Of a stretch of DNA of 64,000 bases, positions 36,168-49,470 are shown piece after piece; position 1 is the stretch's first letter, and each line of letters begins with the position of its first letter. Below the pieces are notes generated by a model that searched no databases, was not told the DNA's origin, and saw nothing but the letters and a program-made list of their open reading frames with translations. The stretch is from Prinsepia uniflora (lineage: Eukaryota; Streptophyta; Magnoliopsida; Rosales; Rosaceae), in contig CM064871.1 in the NCBI GenBank assembly GCA_032719365.1, forward strand, positions 25,889,566 through 25,953,565, read 5' to 3'. Position numbers and translations under genes: made by a program.

Positions 36168-36601
36168 TGTAACACTCCGGAAATTTGAAAAAATGAGAAG
36201 TGAAAATTTTGCTCCTATAAGGTCAAAAGATTGAATTTTTGATCAAGATACCTTTTGAAATTTTCATGAGGGCTGTTACAAAGGTCTTGAACCTCTGAAT
36301 ACATAGACAGATAGTACACCAAAAAAGGAGTTTGGATACATATGGGTCAAAATAGCTAAGGGCATTATGGAAATTTTGGCTTAAAGGGTAATTTGGTCAT
36401 TTTAAAATTTGACATATGATTCGTGTGGACATGTGTCTAGAGAAATCTGGATGCTCCCTCCCAATTGCCCATTATCTTTGAGCCTATAAACATGTGAAGC
36501 GTGTGCATGTGTAAGTATCGGTGGAGCATGGTCGAAATAGAAGAAAAATAAGGAAAATGAAAACCAAAGAGAAAACCAGCCTAAGAGGTGGAGTGAAGGA
36601 G

Positions 36602-36686
<85 letters not shown>

Positions 36687-38072
36687 CCTAGGAGAAATAC
36701 TAGAGAGACTGAGACTTTCCAACCTCGTGATGATGAACAACCCATAAGGTTCAAGTTTGTCCAAGTGTTGTCAAGGTGATCTGAAGCTCCCGAAGGTCAG
36801 TTAAGCATCCTAGGGTTCTAATCAAGCCTCTAGGGTTATTTTGGGACAAAGAGGAACCAGTTTGGATGCTGGAAAGGCTAATGTTATGGCTGGGAAATCA
36901 TGGCCAAAAGACAATGGAGGTGAACAATCTTAGTTAAGTAAGTTTTTCTTGTTAAGTAAGATTGGCCTATTAGATTAGAAAGAACAGACGTAAAATGGTT
37001 GGTTTTCGATCGGTCAGGTCGCCGGGTCGAGCTACCCAGTTTGCAGACCTGTGAGAGGTTGAAAACAACCTCTACGAAGGCACGTGAGGCCCACGCGCGG
37101 AGGCTATCACTGGCCAACGGGGACACGTGAGCGCGTGTGGGACCTTTTCTTCTTGAAACATGTTCCTTTCTTCATTCTAAATCTAATGGTATAATATTTG
37201 AGGAATTTGGACATTGGTTGAGTATAGTTTCAGGGTCCAATATTTATTGTTTATATTTTAAATCCAAAATTAAATTGGGTAAATTAAAGGGTTTGAATTT
37301 AATCATTATGGGATAATGGATGATTCTGTTAATGATGATGTGATGATAATGATGATAATTATGTTGATGGTGAAGTGATGATAATGAATACTATGGAAAT
37401 AGAAATGGTAAAGGCTTGATGTAAGTGTTTATATTTGAGTTTTAGTAAAGTTTAATGATAAGTACAATCAATGGTAATGAGTCAAACTATATGGTTATTA
37501 TTGTTTACGGCTATACCTTAAATTGCTACGGCTATAACTTATATTGTAAAAACTGGATAAGAGAAGGAATATGTAAAATTGTATTCTAAGTTTATGATTG
37601 TATTTGGTTATTAATAAAGTGTCACTAATGATGAAGAATAGTGAATTTATAAGGTGATAAGAAGAAGGATCATTTATGTGAATGGTGGAAGGACCATTAA
37701 TGTTAAATTGGGCATGGGTAAGTAGAAAGGTTATGAGTTACATTTTACAATGTAGATTTTGAACATATGAACAATTATGTGCTTCAACTTGTTTTTATAA
37801 TTTTAATATGTTTATACAATTGAAACGGCGAATAGTGATATGTTTTAAGAATGAAATTAAGACCCGGAAGATGGTTGAATTCGTAATTTCTACTACTTGT
37901 CGGGGTTAAGGGGTTGGACGTGAGAGGAAACTCTGCAAGGGTAGAATTAATTTGGATAACTTAATAAGACGCAGACATGAATAAAATTTGTAATATCTCT
38001 TATCTGATAAGGGTTGTCAAATGGGAGCAAGATCGGCCCGGTTTTCACAAAATTTAGGGACGAGTCCTATCA
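36168..38072 (+). repeat. solo LTR of a related, diverged family
   Basis: It starts TGTAACACTCCGG and ends GGGACGAGTCCTATCA, 1905 bp. Flanks GAATA (36163-36167) and GGATA (38073-38077) are a target duplication with one change. The ends resemble the LARD family, but the body is AT-rich and mostly unalignable by eye, with a reduced CG block CACGTGAGGCCCACGCGCGG near 37081. No internal domain is attached. Confidence 0.85.
36605..36682. repeat. (AG)39 microsatellite
   Basis: Seventy-eight bases of uninterrupted AG lie in the solo LTR. The perfect repeat suggests recent expansion. It creates an artificial Ser-Leu open frame on the minus strand. Confidence 0.98.
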
Positions 38073-38195
38073 GGATAGCCTTTTTGGCTGAGAAGAAGAA
38101 GAAGGCCAAGAAGGCGCTAGTCGATGCAATGACCCTCCAGGTTGTCAATCTGGATCAGGAGGAGGAGGAAGAGGTTGTTAGATCGATGGGTTGAT

Positions 38196-39400
38196 TGATA
38201 GGACCTGTTCTTAAATTCCGTGAAAAACCAGACTAATCCTACTCCCGTCTGACCACTTGCTTAATCCCTTTATTCTAAATAATCAAGTTTAACTATAGTT
38301 AGTGTATTTAATATCATAAATATGCACCAAAGTTATCAACCTTTTAAACATTGTCCCAAGTACCACAAATTATCCTTGTTTTTTTCTTAACTCTAAATAA
38401 CTTCGTATTAATATTCTCCATATTTTTCCATCAATCACCATAACCATAGTATCAACATCTCGTATATCAATGTATATATATATATATATCATCATGACAT
38501 CATGTCACTATTACATCATCATCATCATGTCGTCATGTCATCATCATCATAGAATAATAGTATACATAACATCTTCAATAAATATTATTCATACATATAC
38601 AAATTAATGAACTACATAATAAGTTAATTAATGCCACAATGTTCACAATAAAATATGCACATAGTACAACCTTTAAATCCATTCCTTCATTCATATTTCC
38701 TTAATTTATCATAAACCATAATTAAAGGTCTACTATTACTTAATATTAGGTTTTAGCTTAAACCATGCTTATGTCACTCTTATTTAAAAAATGAACATAT
38801 AAAATTCCACGATTGTACCTAAACAGTGTTCAAATCTCTAAAACCATATACCATTGGAATCAGGACGAAGAGAGGAACATTTGTCGTGTTAACCGAAAAC
38901 CCAGGAAGTTCCCAACGCACTCTCACGCACCGTCACATTCCCCTGCGTGTGGGCTTCATGCGTATGGTACTATTCATCATCCCCTACCTCAGCCAGACCC
39001 CATTTCTAATTTTCAAGTCACCCAACCTATGGGTCTGACTTGGTCCCTAAAACATGATTTCTACGTCCATTTTTCATGTTACAACCATCTAACCTCATCT
39101 AAACTAGGTGAGAAGAAGATCTATGGACTTAGGATGAAGAAACCTTACTCGAAGCCCCGGTCCACGTTCCAAAGCTTAAGACATGGCTCCTCAACCATGT
39201 CGACGGACTTTCTAGCGTCCAATTTGCTCCTTAGCATCCCAGAAATGATCCTAGGAGCTCCAAGAGAACATTGGAAAGCTTGTTTTCATGCTTCCAATCC
39301 CAAAAACTTAAACCTGATGTGGTGCCATACAACCCCTTTGATTTCTAATGGATGTTCATCCAGTTGATGGTCTCTCAACTAATAGCGTCAGCTCATGGCT
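38196..39400 (-). repeat. truncated LTR related to the 36168 solo LTR
   Basis: It begins TGATAGGACCTGTTC, the inverse of the family end ...GTCCTATCA, directly after the gene remnant's stop. A TCCCGTCTGACC run follows and a (TA)n tract is at 38472-38491. A CG-rich block is at 38918-38950 (CTCACGCACCG ... GCGTGTGGGCTTCATGCG). No TTACA end is found, so the right boundary near 39400 is uncertain. The 184-codon frame inside (38813-39367) is judged fortuitous. Confidence 0.6.
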
Positions 39401-39932
39401 TAGTCTAGAAATAGTTTACATTACGCACTTATAATTCAATTCATCAAACCAATATTCAAGCATTTAATTTCTAAGTGTTTGTACTTCCCTTCTCTTTTCT
39501 TCTAGTCCGATTTGGATAATTGGAATATATCAACCAATGAGTTCTTTGTCTGTGAAAATCGTAGAACCATATTCATGTTTTGGTTCAGTATTCGAACAAT
39601 CTAGCTTGAAGATGTTGATCTGTCTAAATCCTCATCTAACTCTGAATTGCACGTTGCTAACATGAACACGCCGACATTGAACTTGGACTAGGTGTAAAAG
39701 AAATTATTTAATGTCCTTTAAGGAGGCATAGAAAAGAACAATGCAAGTAAGATGCCCATTTGCTTCACTTTCACTTTATTCGAACAATGGTTTATGGGCC
39801 GCAATTTAGAAGCCATTTCTAACTCTATCTATTAGCAGTTTCTACTAGTGATACATCTACTTTGAGGGCAGCTAGAAGGTCAAGTTAGGTGGACCAACCC
39901 ATATAGGGTAGGACCACGACACTATGGCCCAA
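39401..39932. other. unassigned DNA
   Basis: I see no coding region, element end or repeat here. It may be the rest of the truncated LTR, its flank or old host DNA. Confidence 0.4.
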
Positions 39933-41487
39933 TGACAGGACCCATCCTAATCCCCCTTGATTATCGTGGGACGTGCATGCTTCCGTCTAACACCGCGTGT
40001 CAGTCCAGGGATAAACTCGTCACCCTCTCGGGGGTCCATTAGACTACACTAGGATCGTCGGTGACATGTGATGTCTCGATCTCTACTACAACCCGCATCC
40101 GCTATCAACCTAAAGGGTATTAAAACCATAAAAGCTGTGAGTGGAAAAAATAACAGTTGATGAAATCATTTATATCAAAAAGATATTTATACCCTTCACG
40201 TAAAAGCATGCATGCAACATAAACTAGGTCTTTCAATTACTTTCTCGGAAGCAAGACGTATTGCTTCCCAAATCAAAACACAGTGAAAAATACTTCTCAA
40301 TTGAAGCCAGTATCACAATAGGGTCTCAGTCCAAAAACCAAATGATACAGGGCCTCTGCCCAAAACCAAATCAAACAAACCAGAATGGAACCTCGGCCCA
40401 AAACATAGAAGATGAGGGAGCAGATCCCATGGGAACTCATCTCAAAGTCAGTCATGATTCTAATCCTAGCACATGTGCATATAGCTCAGGTCCGCTCACA
40501 ATCCTAGAATGTCGCCGTGAACATATCACTCGATGCGACCGTCTTTAGATCATCTCGAACACATCTCCCATCGATCTCAGAGGATAACATCAGCACTCCT
40601 AAGTCGAGCCTCCCTCGGTCATTGCTTCATACGGCTGTTCGACAACAGGCAGTGCGTTGTGACCTCTCTGAAAGGAACACATCTGCAGTCTGGAGGCGAG
40701 CGACACTATCATCAATAGGGCATCAAGCACAGAACATCACCAAATGGGTCACAGCCCGAAATATCACCAATTGGGTCATCACTCGAAACTTCGTGTCCAA
40801 CGACACTTAACATCCCAGGATTCCTCGAAGTCTATAAAATTCAAAACTGGATCTCATGCCCGAAATATCTTTCGTAAAACTCATAACTAGGTCACAACCC
40901 AACTTATCTCACGTTTGACTATAATCTAAGTCAAACCTCAAATCATATGGGTCATACGCCCGAAAGATATTTCCAAAGCTGAAAACCAGTTCTCATTTCT
41001 AAAACACTTTCAAATCATCTTTCAACTGGGACTTACGCCCGAATCTCAATTTCACGCATCTCTGTGAAATCCTCAAAATCGTAAATCAGTTCCTCGATTT
41101 CACGCCTCTCCGTGAAACCTCGGAATCACAAAAAACACATGCACGTAGTACACTCGGCCGCAGCCCAAACATCATATAAAGCAGAAACCTCAAACTCGTG
41201 CATTAACACATTTTCCTCCGAAATGCCAAACAATTCATATTTAAATCACATGCACTCATGGAATCTCAAAAGATGTTTATAAAAACATAAAACATTTTTG
41301 CATGCATCAAAATTATAAAACCAAGTTCACTCACAGACCGTCCAAGATGCGCCTCGATATGCATTCCATAAGCCTTTCCGGGGTATTCTAACCTCTCCGG
41401 GTCATCCAGACCTGTCCAAAACATAATCAAAGGTCACTACCAACCTAGACAAGTCTATAACAAGAACCATCAACATTCTCAGAAAAG

Positions 41488-43963
41488 TCAACGGACCCAT
41501 CCCAATCACCCCTGGGATTGACGCGGGATGTGCCATGCTCCCGTCTGAAACGAAGTGTCAGACAAGGGATAACTCAAAACCTCAGTCCATTCGGGGCTTC
41601 TAGAACGCGCCAGGATCAGTGTAGGAGTGTGATGTCTCGGTCTCTACTACAGCCCGCATCCGCAATCAACCTGAAGGGCATTAAAACCATTTATACCCTT
41701 CACTAAAAAGCATGCATGCATTCAAAAACCAGTTAATTTAAAATACAATAAAAAAACATTTAGAAAACCAAAGCCTTTTCCTTCCTCAAATCATTAGGGC
41801 CTTAGTCCAAAAGTATATAGGAACTCAGCCCAAAACCAAACATCGACATCCTTGATGCTTAATCGATACCATTGTCACGGTTTCCAAGCTACGTGTACTA
41901 CTCGGGGTCTCAATCCTGAGTCTCCCCAGGGTCCACCCAGGTCAATGACCCGCAGATCAATGACCCTCCCTAGAGGTATCAACCATAAATGCACTCCTGA
42001 GCATGAGTTGCGCCTCGGGGCAGCCCCTTTCAGGTAGTACGCCGTGACTACTCCGGGATACTACGAGACGTCCGAAGGAGACAACCAACCACTCCATGAT
42101 ACTACGGGATGTCTGGAGGGCAACCGCTCATGAGGATGGTATATGAAAAACCATTTCATAAATCATCTCAAACTGTTCAAAGGGCTATGCCCGGGATTTC
42201 CATAAAACCATCGTAAATCCAGAAATCCAAGTACTCAACTCCAAATCCATATTAGGGTCTCCGAACCCGAAATCACATTTATAAACCACAAATGGGACTC
42301 ATGCTCGATATCATAATCAACTGGGCGTCTAGCCCGATCATGTAAACCAAATGGGCGTCCAGCCCGATATCTCATTAAATCAAATGGAATCCAAGTCCGA
42401 TAGTTCGTAAATCAAATGGGTCTCAAGCCCGGTTCCATATTTTCAAATCCAAAATCATACCATTGAACCATTAATAAATCCACAATCACGTAGAAACATA
42501 GTATAAAACCATAACCTCGAAATACATGCAAATACGTGAATACTTAATACCACAATCAAATCCTTCATAAATCACATATTTAAAACATATAAAACAGTTA
42601 TGCATGCATCAATTTAGAAATCAATGCCCACTCACAGACTGTCCTAACTGCTGCCTCGATATGCATGTCATAAGCCTCCCCGGGCTAAATTACCATCTCT
42701 GGAACTCACGAACCTATCCAAATCGTACTCGAAGATCACTAATCAACTATACAAGTCTATAGGATAAACTCCCAAAACTCCCGGACACATTTTCCGAGGT
42801 GAAAAACCTCAATTTGACCAACTTAACGATCTCTGATCGATCGTAAACCACCACCATTGAATCTGAATCGTCGAAACCTTTAAAATGACACTAGGCCTAC
42901 CTCAAAATTCGATCACGTGCGCCCCCACGTGCGTGGTCAACGTGAAAGTCAACTTTGGAAAAAGTCAATGGGTCAAAGTCAATGAGTCAACTCGCTGACG
43001 ACCTGCCGGAATTTTTCTCTAGAAAACTCCATTGTTGCCCCAAAATTCAAATTTCGATATTTCACTCGTTTCTCAACCAAATTCGATGTTCTACATATGT
43101 AAATCCATCTACTCGAGCCAAGGATTCCAAATATAAACCCAGAATTTGCAGAAAGTAACTGGATTTAAAGTTATGGCCATTCAAAATTTCGGCCAGAATT
43201 TCTGTCATCATTCCAGCCACCTCCGACGTCCAACTCCGTCCAAAATTGCACCTACAAGCTCGTGGGAGCTCAATGAACATAACCCTAGGCTTAGAATCGA
43301 TCAACAACCCCAAAATCAACAACGCAAAATTTGAATCACAGGTTTTACCATTTTTGAACTTCGACCACTGTGCACGACGGTCCTCGCCGTGGCCACCATT
43401 CGGTTCATCTCAATGCCCTCTCTCACTTTCATGTTCACACCATCAGCAACGGTTGAGGATCGAAGGATGTTTGTGTGTTTAGTTATTAGGAAGAAGGAAG
43501 ATGATGATGAAGATGATAGTGCATGGGAAAGGAAGAGAGAGATGAGTGAGGAAATAATATATTTAATAAAAAAATCTCCCGATGGACATAGATCCATAAA
43601 TTAGGGAAGCCCACCAATAGGATGAGTGACACTTGTCACTCATCCAAGGACCCACATCAATTAAATCGACCAATCAGAATTTAGCATTAATTAACTCGAA
43701 TTCCAAGACATTAATTATACCGATTTTGATCCCGTGACCATAACTTCCCCATTTGACGTTCGATCTCGACGTGCCACCTGTTTACGGACTCGTGACGTCC
43801 CGATCTATGTCATGGTCATCGGTCCTCATATGCTTGACTCCCCTGGTCAAAAATCAACATTTTGCACAATTTCAGGGGCAAAACGGTCATTTAACGGCTG
43901 ATTAGTCACGTTAATCCATAAATAATTAATATTTAATCTCGATATTCAGGACGGGTCGTTACA
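41488..43963 (-). repeat. LTR inserted in the LTR of LARD Y (probably solo)
   Basis: It starts with a decayed TCAACGGACCCATCCC and ends GGACGGGTCGTTACA, 2476 bp. The U5 stem-loop is at 41543-41563, CATGCATG near 41709 and 42603, GTCCACTCAC-like CCCACTCAC near 42629 and the perfect family palindrome at 43620-43645 with an AT-rich TATA-like block at 43553-43571. No target duplication is evident, so a deletion or recombination may have shaped the left edge. Confidence 0.75.
43620..43645. promoter_or_regulatory. family palindrome, perfect 12+2+12
   Basis: GGATGAGTGACA and TGTCACTCATCC flank CT. In element orientation it lies about 50 bases upstream of an AT-rich block (43553-43571) that could act as the TATA region. 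Confidence 0.8.
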
Positions 43964-44192
43964 CAAATCCTCGACATCCCATATTCTCTCAACTAATCCT
44001 TGAACGTTTGGAAATCCTTGACTAATTCCTGATTAGTCTCACTAATCCTCAATTTAACCTTAATTAGCCCCAAAAATTTGGGACAGGCCGTTACAAACTT
44101 CCCTCAAATAATTTCGTCCTCGAAATTCAAGCTGACCCATGTCCACAACTAAACGGTGGAAATCCAATTCTTCCTCCAACTCGGTGCACTCT

Positions 44193-46962
44193 TGTCAGGA
44201 CCCGTCCCAAATATCACCTCGATACCCGGGACGAACCCTGCTCCCGTCTGACAATCACACTTTAAGTACCAAAATAACCTTAATACCACTATAAGCATAA
44301 CTATCAGACGAAGGAGTAAATATATCTACAACTGCCAGTCAGAGCATAGTTCTACAAAATGGGCACAAAAATCCTACAACGCTGGTCTCGCAACGGAAGA
44401 ACGTCAAAAGCTCTATGCCTCGGTATCTGCCTCAACGTTCACCCCAGCGCTATCACCACGACCTGGAGGGAAAATTTAAAACCAAAAGTGTGAGTGGACT
44501 AGAATAAATGAAAGATTCAAAAACAGTGGATCATCATATCAAAGTTAAGGAAAAAAAACAATAAGAACATTTATTCCCGCCGTTTTAAAAACAGGCATGC
44601 CCAACTAAGTATTAGAAAATCATAACATGAAACATCATAAGAAATAGAAACACTATAAAACAGATATAGAAATCATGGTATGTATATCAGAAAACCATAG
44701 CATAAACCATGAACAGCAAACCATCATTTCCGATCAAACCTGCTGGACCTATCCGAGTCTTTAAACTCAACCAGGCCTCAAATATAATTTCCGAGTCTTT
44801 AAACTCCCGAGTCTTTAAACTCAAAAGGCCTACGGGGGTAATATAATAAATGTCCGAGTCTTTAAACTCCCGAGTCTTTAAACTCAATCCGGGCCCGTCC
44901 CCCGTCAAATCAGTATCCGGGTCTTTAAACCCACTATCCAGATCCAGCAAATCCAATCCAATTCATTGTAAAACCATTTCTAGATCCATAGCCAAACTCG
45001 AATCCGAAATCCTCGGTCCGAAGCCCTTCCGGCGTTCCGAACCGACATTCCGAACCCAAATCCGGAAATCCATTATTATACCAAAAACTACATGTAATCA
45101 CAAATCATATTTCATAACCCATTTATCATCATCAGAAAACATTCATAGATTTAAATCCTTAAATATGGCATCAACGTCCGAAAACCATCTTTTCTCGAAA
45201 AACGTGCAAAATCCCGAACATGTCTCGAAAAACGTGCAAACATATCAACCATATAAAAGCATCATTAAGAAGCATAAAACACATTTAATAACATACAACA
45301 TCAATGAAACAGTTAGGCATGCTCGAAAGAAAAGAAAGAGTCCACTCACAGTTCGGAACGAGTCAATCGCGCTCCGTGCGCTCCTCAACCGTCTCGGGTG
45401 CCTCTCGTCCTGTCAATATGCACCAAATAGGGTCACAAACACATCAAGGATACTAACCCTAATTTCCCCAATTTTTCAGGAATTTATTAATATTTTAATC
45501 CTAGACCCTAAACCGTCCGGATTCCCGAACAACCCCCTAACAGCGTCCGATTCACTCGAAAACCATACCAATGAACTCCTTAGGAAATTTAGGACCAAAA
45601 CCATGTTGGAAGCTTGGCCGGAATCCTCCCCACGCGCATCCACGTGCCGCCCAAAGTGGCTGCGCATGGGCCTCACGCGCCTGCTATAGTGCTTCTCCTT
45701 CCTCGAGCCACCTGGTTCAACACAGTTGAACCGGCGTGACCGGTTCTCCTCCGCTCAGCCACCAATCCAATCCAAACCAATCCTACTCTCATCGTCCAGT
45801 CCCTAGCAACCTTCCCATGTCCCTACACCGAACCATCACGGCTTAAAACCCACCGTTCACGGCTTCGAAACAGACGGCCCGTAGCCCCTGTTTTGGCCGC
45901 CGGCCGCCCAGGTCCTCCCCCGGCACGGCACCACAACCAAACAGCTCCTAGGACCTCCAGGAGTCTCACCCTGGCCTCCAAATCCCTCGACTCTAAGCCC
46001 AACTCCACGACTTTCGATTTGAAGTTCACGGGAAAAACAGGGGAAAGTCTTACCCTTCGATTCCGTCTCCGCCGTGTGCACCGCCGTGTACCACGGTGTT
46101 CGTTGGACTTCCTGCAGCCACCTGAGCCTCCTATTGGCTTGAATCAATCCACCACACGGCACAACCACCGCCACAGTCTCACGGCTTCCCTGTTTTCTCA
46201 GACTTCCGCCGTACCACCGTCGTCTCTCCATGCACGGTTTCACCCCTAAATCACGATCAACACCTCACCCTCGTCTCACTATCACTCTCTCAATTCACTC
46301 TTCACTCACCGTTGCACTGAATTGATCAATCTCTCCCAGTTTCTTCTCCTCTGATTCTCTGTGTGTTTGAACAAATGCACGGTTTGAAAACGTGCAAAGT
46401 GTGGCCGTGCACACTTTAGTAACCCCTGGAACCATCCAGCCCCTTGCACGTGTCCATCATTCCTTGGTCAGCACAAAATATCCCTGCCACTTGCCCTTAT
46501 CTGATTGGGCTGAGGGAAAAGACCAAAATGCCCCTCCTACACAAATTACCATTTTACCCTCACACTTTCCAGACCCGTAAATATTCCGTCCGACGTCCGA
46601 TGTCATCGTGCCGCCTGTCGTTGTACTCAGGACGTCGAGACCTATCTAACGGTCCTCGGTCTACGTGAAAATCACAAGTCCACCAAAAAGTCAACATTTT
46701 CCTCAATTAGTCAAAATTACGGTAACGCCCTCAATCTTCCGAACGTCATAACTTCCTCTCCTATTGTCTGAATCGAACCTGCCACCTGTCTACGGACTCG
46801 TGACGTCCTAAACTACGTCACGGTCAAGGGTCAACAGTCATCCAATCGGTAAATCAAAAAGTCAACTTGTGACCTACTATTCACAAGGGCAAAATCGTCC
46901 GTTATATACAAAACTTTTACAAAATTACATTTATACCCTTCCCGAAGGTACAGGTTGTTACA
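44193..46962 (-). repeat. solo LTR of a diverged LARD subfamily, exact target duplication
   Basis: It starts TGTCAGGACCCGTCCC and ends ACAGGTTGTTACA, 2770 bp. ACTCT flanks both sides (44188-44192 and 46963-46967). The central hairpin array is replaced by repeats of CCGAGTCTTTAAACTC at 44754-44935. The GTGAGTGGAC / GCATGC / GCATGC / GTCCACTCAC order is kept (about 44489, 44595, 45317 and 45340). A CG-rich block is at 45630-45685. The 279-codon frame 44850-45689 has no recognisable homology and runs through the repeats, so I treat it as chance. Confidence 0.92.
44754..44935 (-). repeat. GAGTCTTTAAACTC palindromic repeat cluster
   Basis: GAGTTTAAAGACTCGG-type units recur at least six times, some in pairs. 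Each unit is itself an inverted repeat around TTTAAA. The cluster occupies the position of the GGGCTTGAGGCCC array in other LTRs. Confidence 0.85.
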
Positions 46963-48851
46963 ACTCTCGTGTAAATATACACGTCCGACACAACCACCGT
47001 ACACGTTGGAACCCACTGTCACTAGCGCTTCCAAAGCTCCAACTCAACTCTCGAGGAACCACACGTCGGCACGTAAGTCCCACTCGAGACGCCGACACTC
47101 GTTGATCTCGCATGTCACTCACTTTGAGAGGTCAACTATACTAAGCTAACATCAATCGGCTTTTCAGTCTACCACTCTGACACTTTCCAACATTGGGTCG
47201 TCAAGCTGAAATACGCACTCCTACTGAGGGCTATCACATCCGAGCTGACATCCTGCTTAGTGTCCGACCAGACAAACATCCTCTAGATCCTACCGTAAAA
47301 ATAGAACAAATCTCACCTCGCAGGCCATACTCAGATATGCCGCATTTATCGGCATCGGTACTCACATTAGCCAACTCCTTCGTTTTCCCATACTCATGCT
47401 GACTCTCACTAGAGTCCCATAGAGAAATAACTCTCTTCTAAAAGCCTCCAAGTCCACAACAATTATCGTGGCTAGCAGGTAATTTTCGGCTCTACTGCGT
47501 TTTCGCTGCTCCACCCTAATCTTGACTCACTCTCGAGTCCCCACATCATATCTTAGTTCACTCAGCGACCAACATCGAAATCTTGACTCATCTCGAGTCC
47601 CAAACTGTCGTCTCATGTATCCTGTCGATACATAATTGACATCTCACCCATCCTGGGTGTATCTGGACCCCATCGAATACTTGCCTCAGTAGAGGTAACC
47701 ACACAGATAAAAACACTAGGGTTCCTCTAGCCCACATGGCCCTAAGCTCTCGGCTCACAAAATCACTGAACCCTTTCAATCCCCTCTGCTCGAGCACACA
47801 GTATTCGACGTCCAGTCAACATCTCAATATGTCGGAACACATCCGATCATAATCCTCATTGAACTGTCACCATCGGATCAAATCCGATCACCACCTCATT
47901 TCCATCTAGGACTCTATCCATTAATCAAAATACTCATCCTCTCTGGTAACTCTCAACCCAAACATACCGGTTAACTGGTCAATCCCAACATGCAGTACTC
48001 ACCGGCGCAGCCACATCATATCCATCATCAAGGAACTACCCTGGCCTATTCAAGAACTGCGCTCTGGCAATGTCCAATCACATACCAACCACACTCTAAA
48101 CAAGACTCGAACCTCAACCATCTATCACCAGGCTAACATCAATCCATCACAATCTCTATCCTCATATCTAACTCGAGGTATCGCTTATTCATCTCTTCCT
48201 GATCGATACCCAAGTATTGTCCTCGTCTCAAACTTATTCACATATCCAGCACATACTCATTCACCTATCCAAGACAAATCATACACACATCCCCATATCC
48301 AACCTCTGTCTTGACTTCTCACCAACTATTCCAAAAGATTCTTCAACTATCTTACAATATGATTCTCTTCTACTCCTAGCTTAGCATAATCAGTAGTATG
48401 ATTCTCCCCGATAACGACTAGACCTCAGTCTACTCGACTCACAGACTAGATGTATTCGATCCTAGGTGGATCCATACTAGCTTTCTCAACCAATATAACA
48501 TGTCCCATCATACCAACATGGGTCCACTACCTCAGACACTCACTCATCACATCCGATGATGCTAAATACCATCTGCTCTTCGAGTCATTCAAATTTGACT
48601 CACAACCTAGGTGTTCGGTTCTTACACCCTCTTTGAACCCTTTAACTGTCATATCACTCCTCGTCATCCCACATAGGGAAGAATCAAGGATGATCCAAGA
48701 TGATGACATCAAAATTCATCATATGTCATCCTACGGCACCAAGCACCATCTGTTAGAGAGCATAAAACGAGAAGTCTCCCTCATCGACTTCGGAATACCC
48801 ATCTCTAATACGGAATCAAGCACTTTTCTCAGCGTCACAATCACAACTTCA

Positions 48852-49470
48852 TGTAACGACCCTTCCCAAATTCCATGATTATATTAGTGACTAATCACGA
48901 TTAGTGAGGCTAATCCGTGATTAGTAGAGCGAAATCGGACGAACGATGCGAAATGACCGTTTTGCCCTTGGTGGTGGCAAAACGTTGACTTTTTAATCGG
49001 GCGGTCAAATGGACTTTGACCGATGACCGTGACGTAGTTCGTGACGTCACGAGTTCATAGACAGGTGGCACGTTCAATTCCGACGTTCGAGGAAGAAGTT
49101 ATGACGTTCGGAAGTTTAGGGGCATTTTGGTAATTTGGGTGAATTGGGGGTCAAAAGTTGACTTTTTGATCGGGAGGTCCGATGGCTGAGGGCCGAAGAC
49201 CGTTACGTAGATAAGGACGATACGAATCCGTAGACAGGCGACACGTCGAATTCGGACGTTCGACGGCGAAGTTACGGTTCACGAAAGTTTCGGGATACTA
49301 TTCCCGACGACACGTTTTACGAGGACAGTTTGTCTTTAGTGTGGACCCAGATATTTTGGCAGGCCAAGGGATGAGTGACAAGTGTCACCCATCCATTGCC
49401 CACCTACCCACATACATGCATCGATCGATCATTCCTTCCATTTCAAACCATTACCCGATCTCACACCATT
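48852..49470 (+). repeat. LARD Z 5' LTR, first part
   Basis: It starts TGTAACGACCCTTCCC and matches 63270-63888 with about four substitutions. It contains TGACGT/ACGTCA sites near 49030-49055, two GTTGACTTTTTGATCGGG-type W-box segments (near 48983 and 49157) and the palindrome at 49369-49394. Element W interrupts it after CACACCATT. Confidence 0.94.

Larger units (their letters stand above)
35928..38194 (+). pseudogene. remnant of an unknown gene exon split by a solo LTR
   Basis: A single frame runs from ATG at 35928 to 36167 and, once the solo LTR (36168-38072) and one target copy (GGATA) are removed, continues in the same frame to TGA at 38192. The join gives RRDPQRI followed by AFLAEKKKKAKKALVD and ends with an acidic LDQEEEEEVVRSMG tail. 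Two in-frame stops (near 35955 and 36124) show decay. The product would be about 120 residues, highly charged. I do not recognise the family: it could be the last exon of a host gene or of a DNA transposon gene. The upstream splice-acceptor-like sequence supports an exon. Confidence 0.5.
39933..44095 (-). repeat. LTR of minus-strand LARD Y, carrying another LTR
   Basis: It begins TGACAGGACCCATCC and ends GGGACAGGCCGTTACA at 44095, followed by an inverted purine tract. A second LTR at 41488-43963 sits inside. Net of that it is about 1.7 kb, so part of the U3 region is gone. Stem-loop arms GTCTAACAC and GTGTCAGTC lie at 39985-40005. The sequence is close to the solo LTR at 25907-28608: the stretch near 40220-40270 (GGAAGCAAGACGTATTGCTTCC, an inverted repeat, shown in halves GGAAGCAA and TTGCTTCC) is shared with 26220-26242. 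Confidence 0.8.
44096..48851 (-). mobile_element. internal domain of LARD Y, split by a solo LTR and cut by LARD Z
   Basis: Bases 44096-44192 hold the inverted purine tract (CTTCCCTCAAATAA) and the inverted Tekay/Del-type end TTCGTCCTCGAAATT. The domain resumes at 46968 after the solo LTR and runs to 48851, where LARD Z starts. It has no long frame. It is collinear with the internal domain of LARD X (47460-47600 with 30665-30800) and of W (48650-48720 with 54770-54840). Confidence 0.78.

Noticed and set aside
36402..36764. 120-codon minus-strand frame rich in Ser-Leu
   Set aside because: It is the translation of the (AG)n microsatellite.
38813..39367. 184-codon open frame
   Set aside because: It sits in a truncated LTR across a CG-rich repeat block, with no motif or family resemblance.
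44850..45689. 279-codon open frame on the plus strand
   Set aside because: It lies wholly inside a solo LTR with exact target duplications, crosses palindromic repeats and shows no recognisable domain. Chance openness is the simpler reading.
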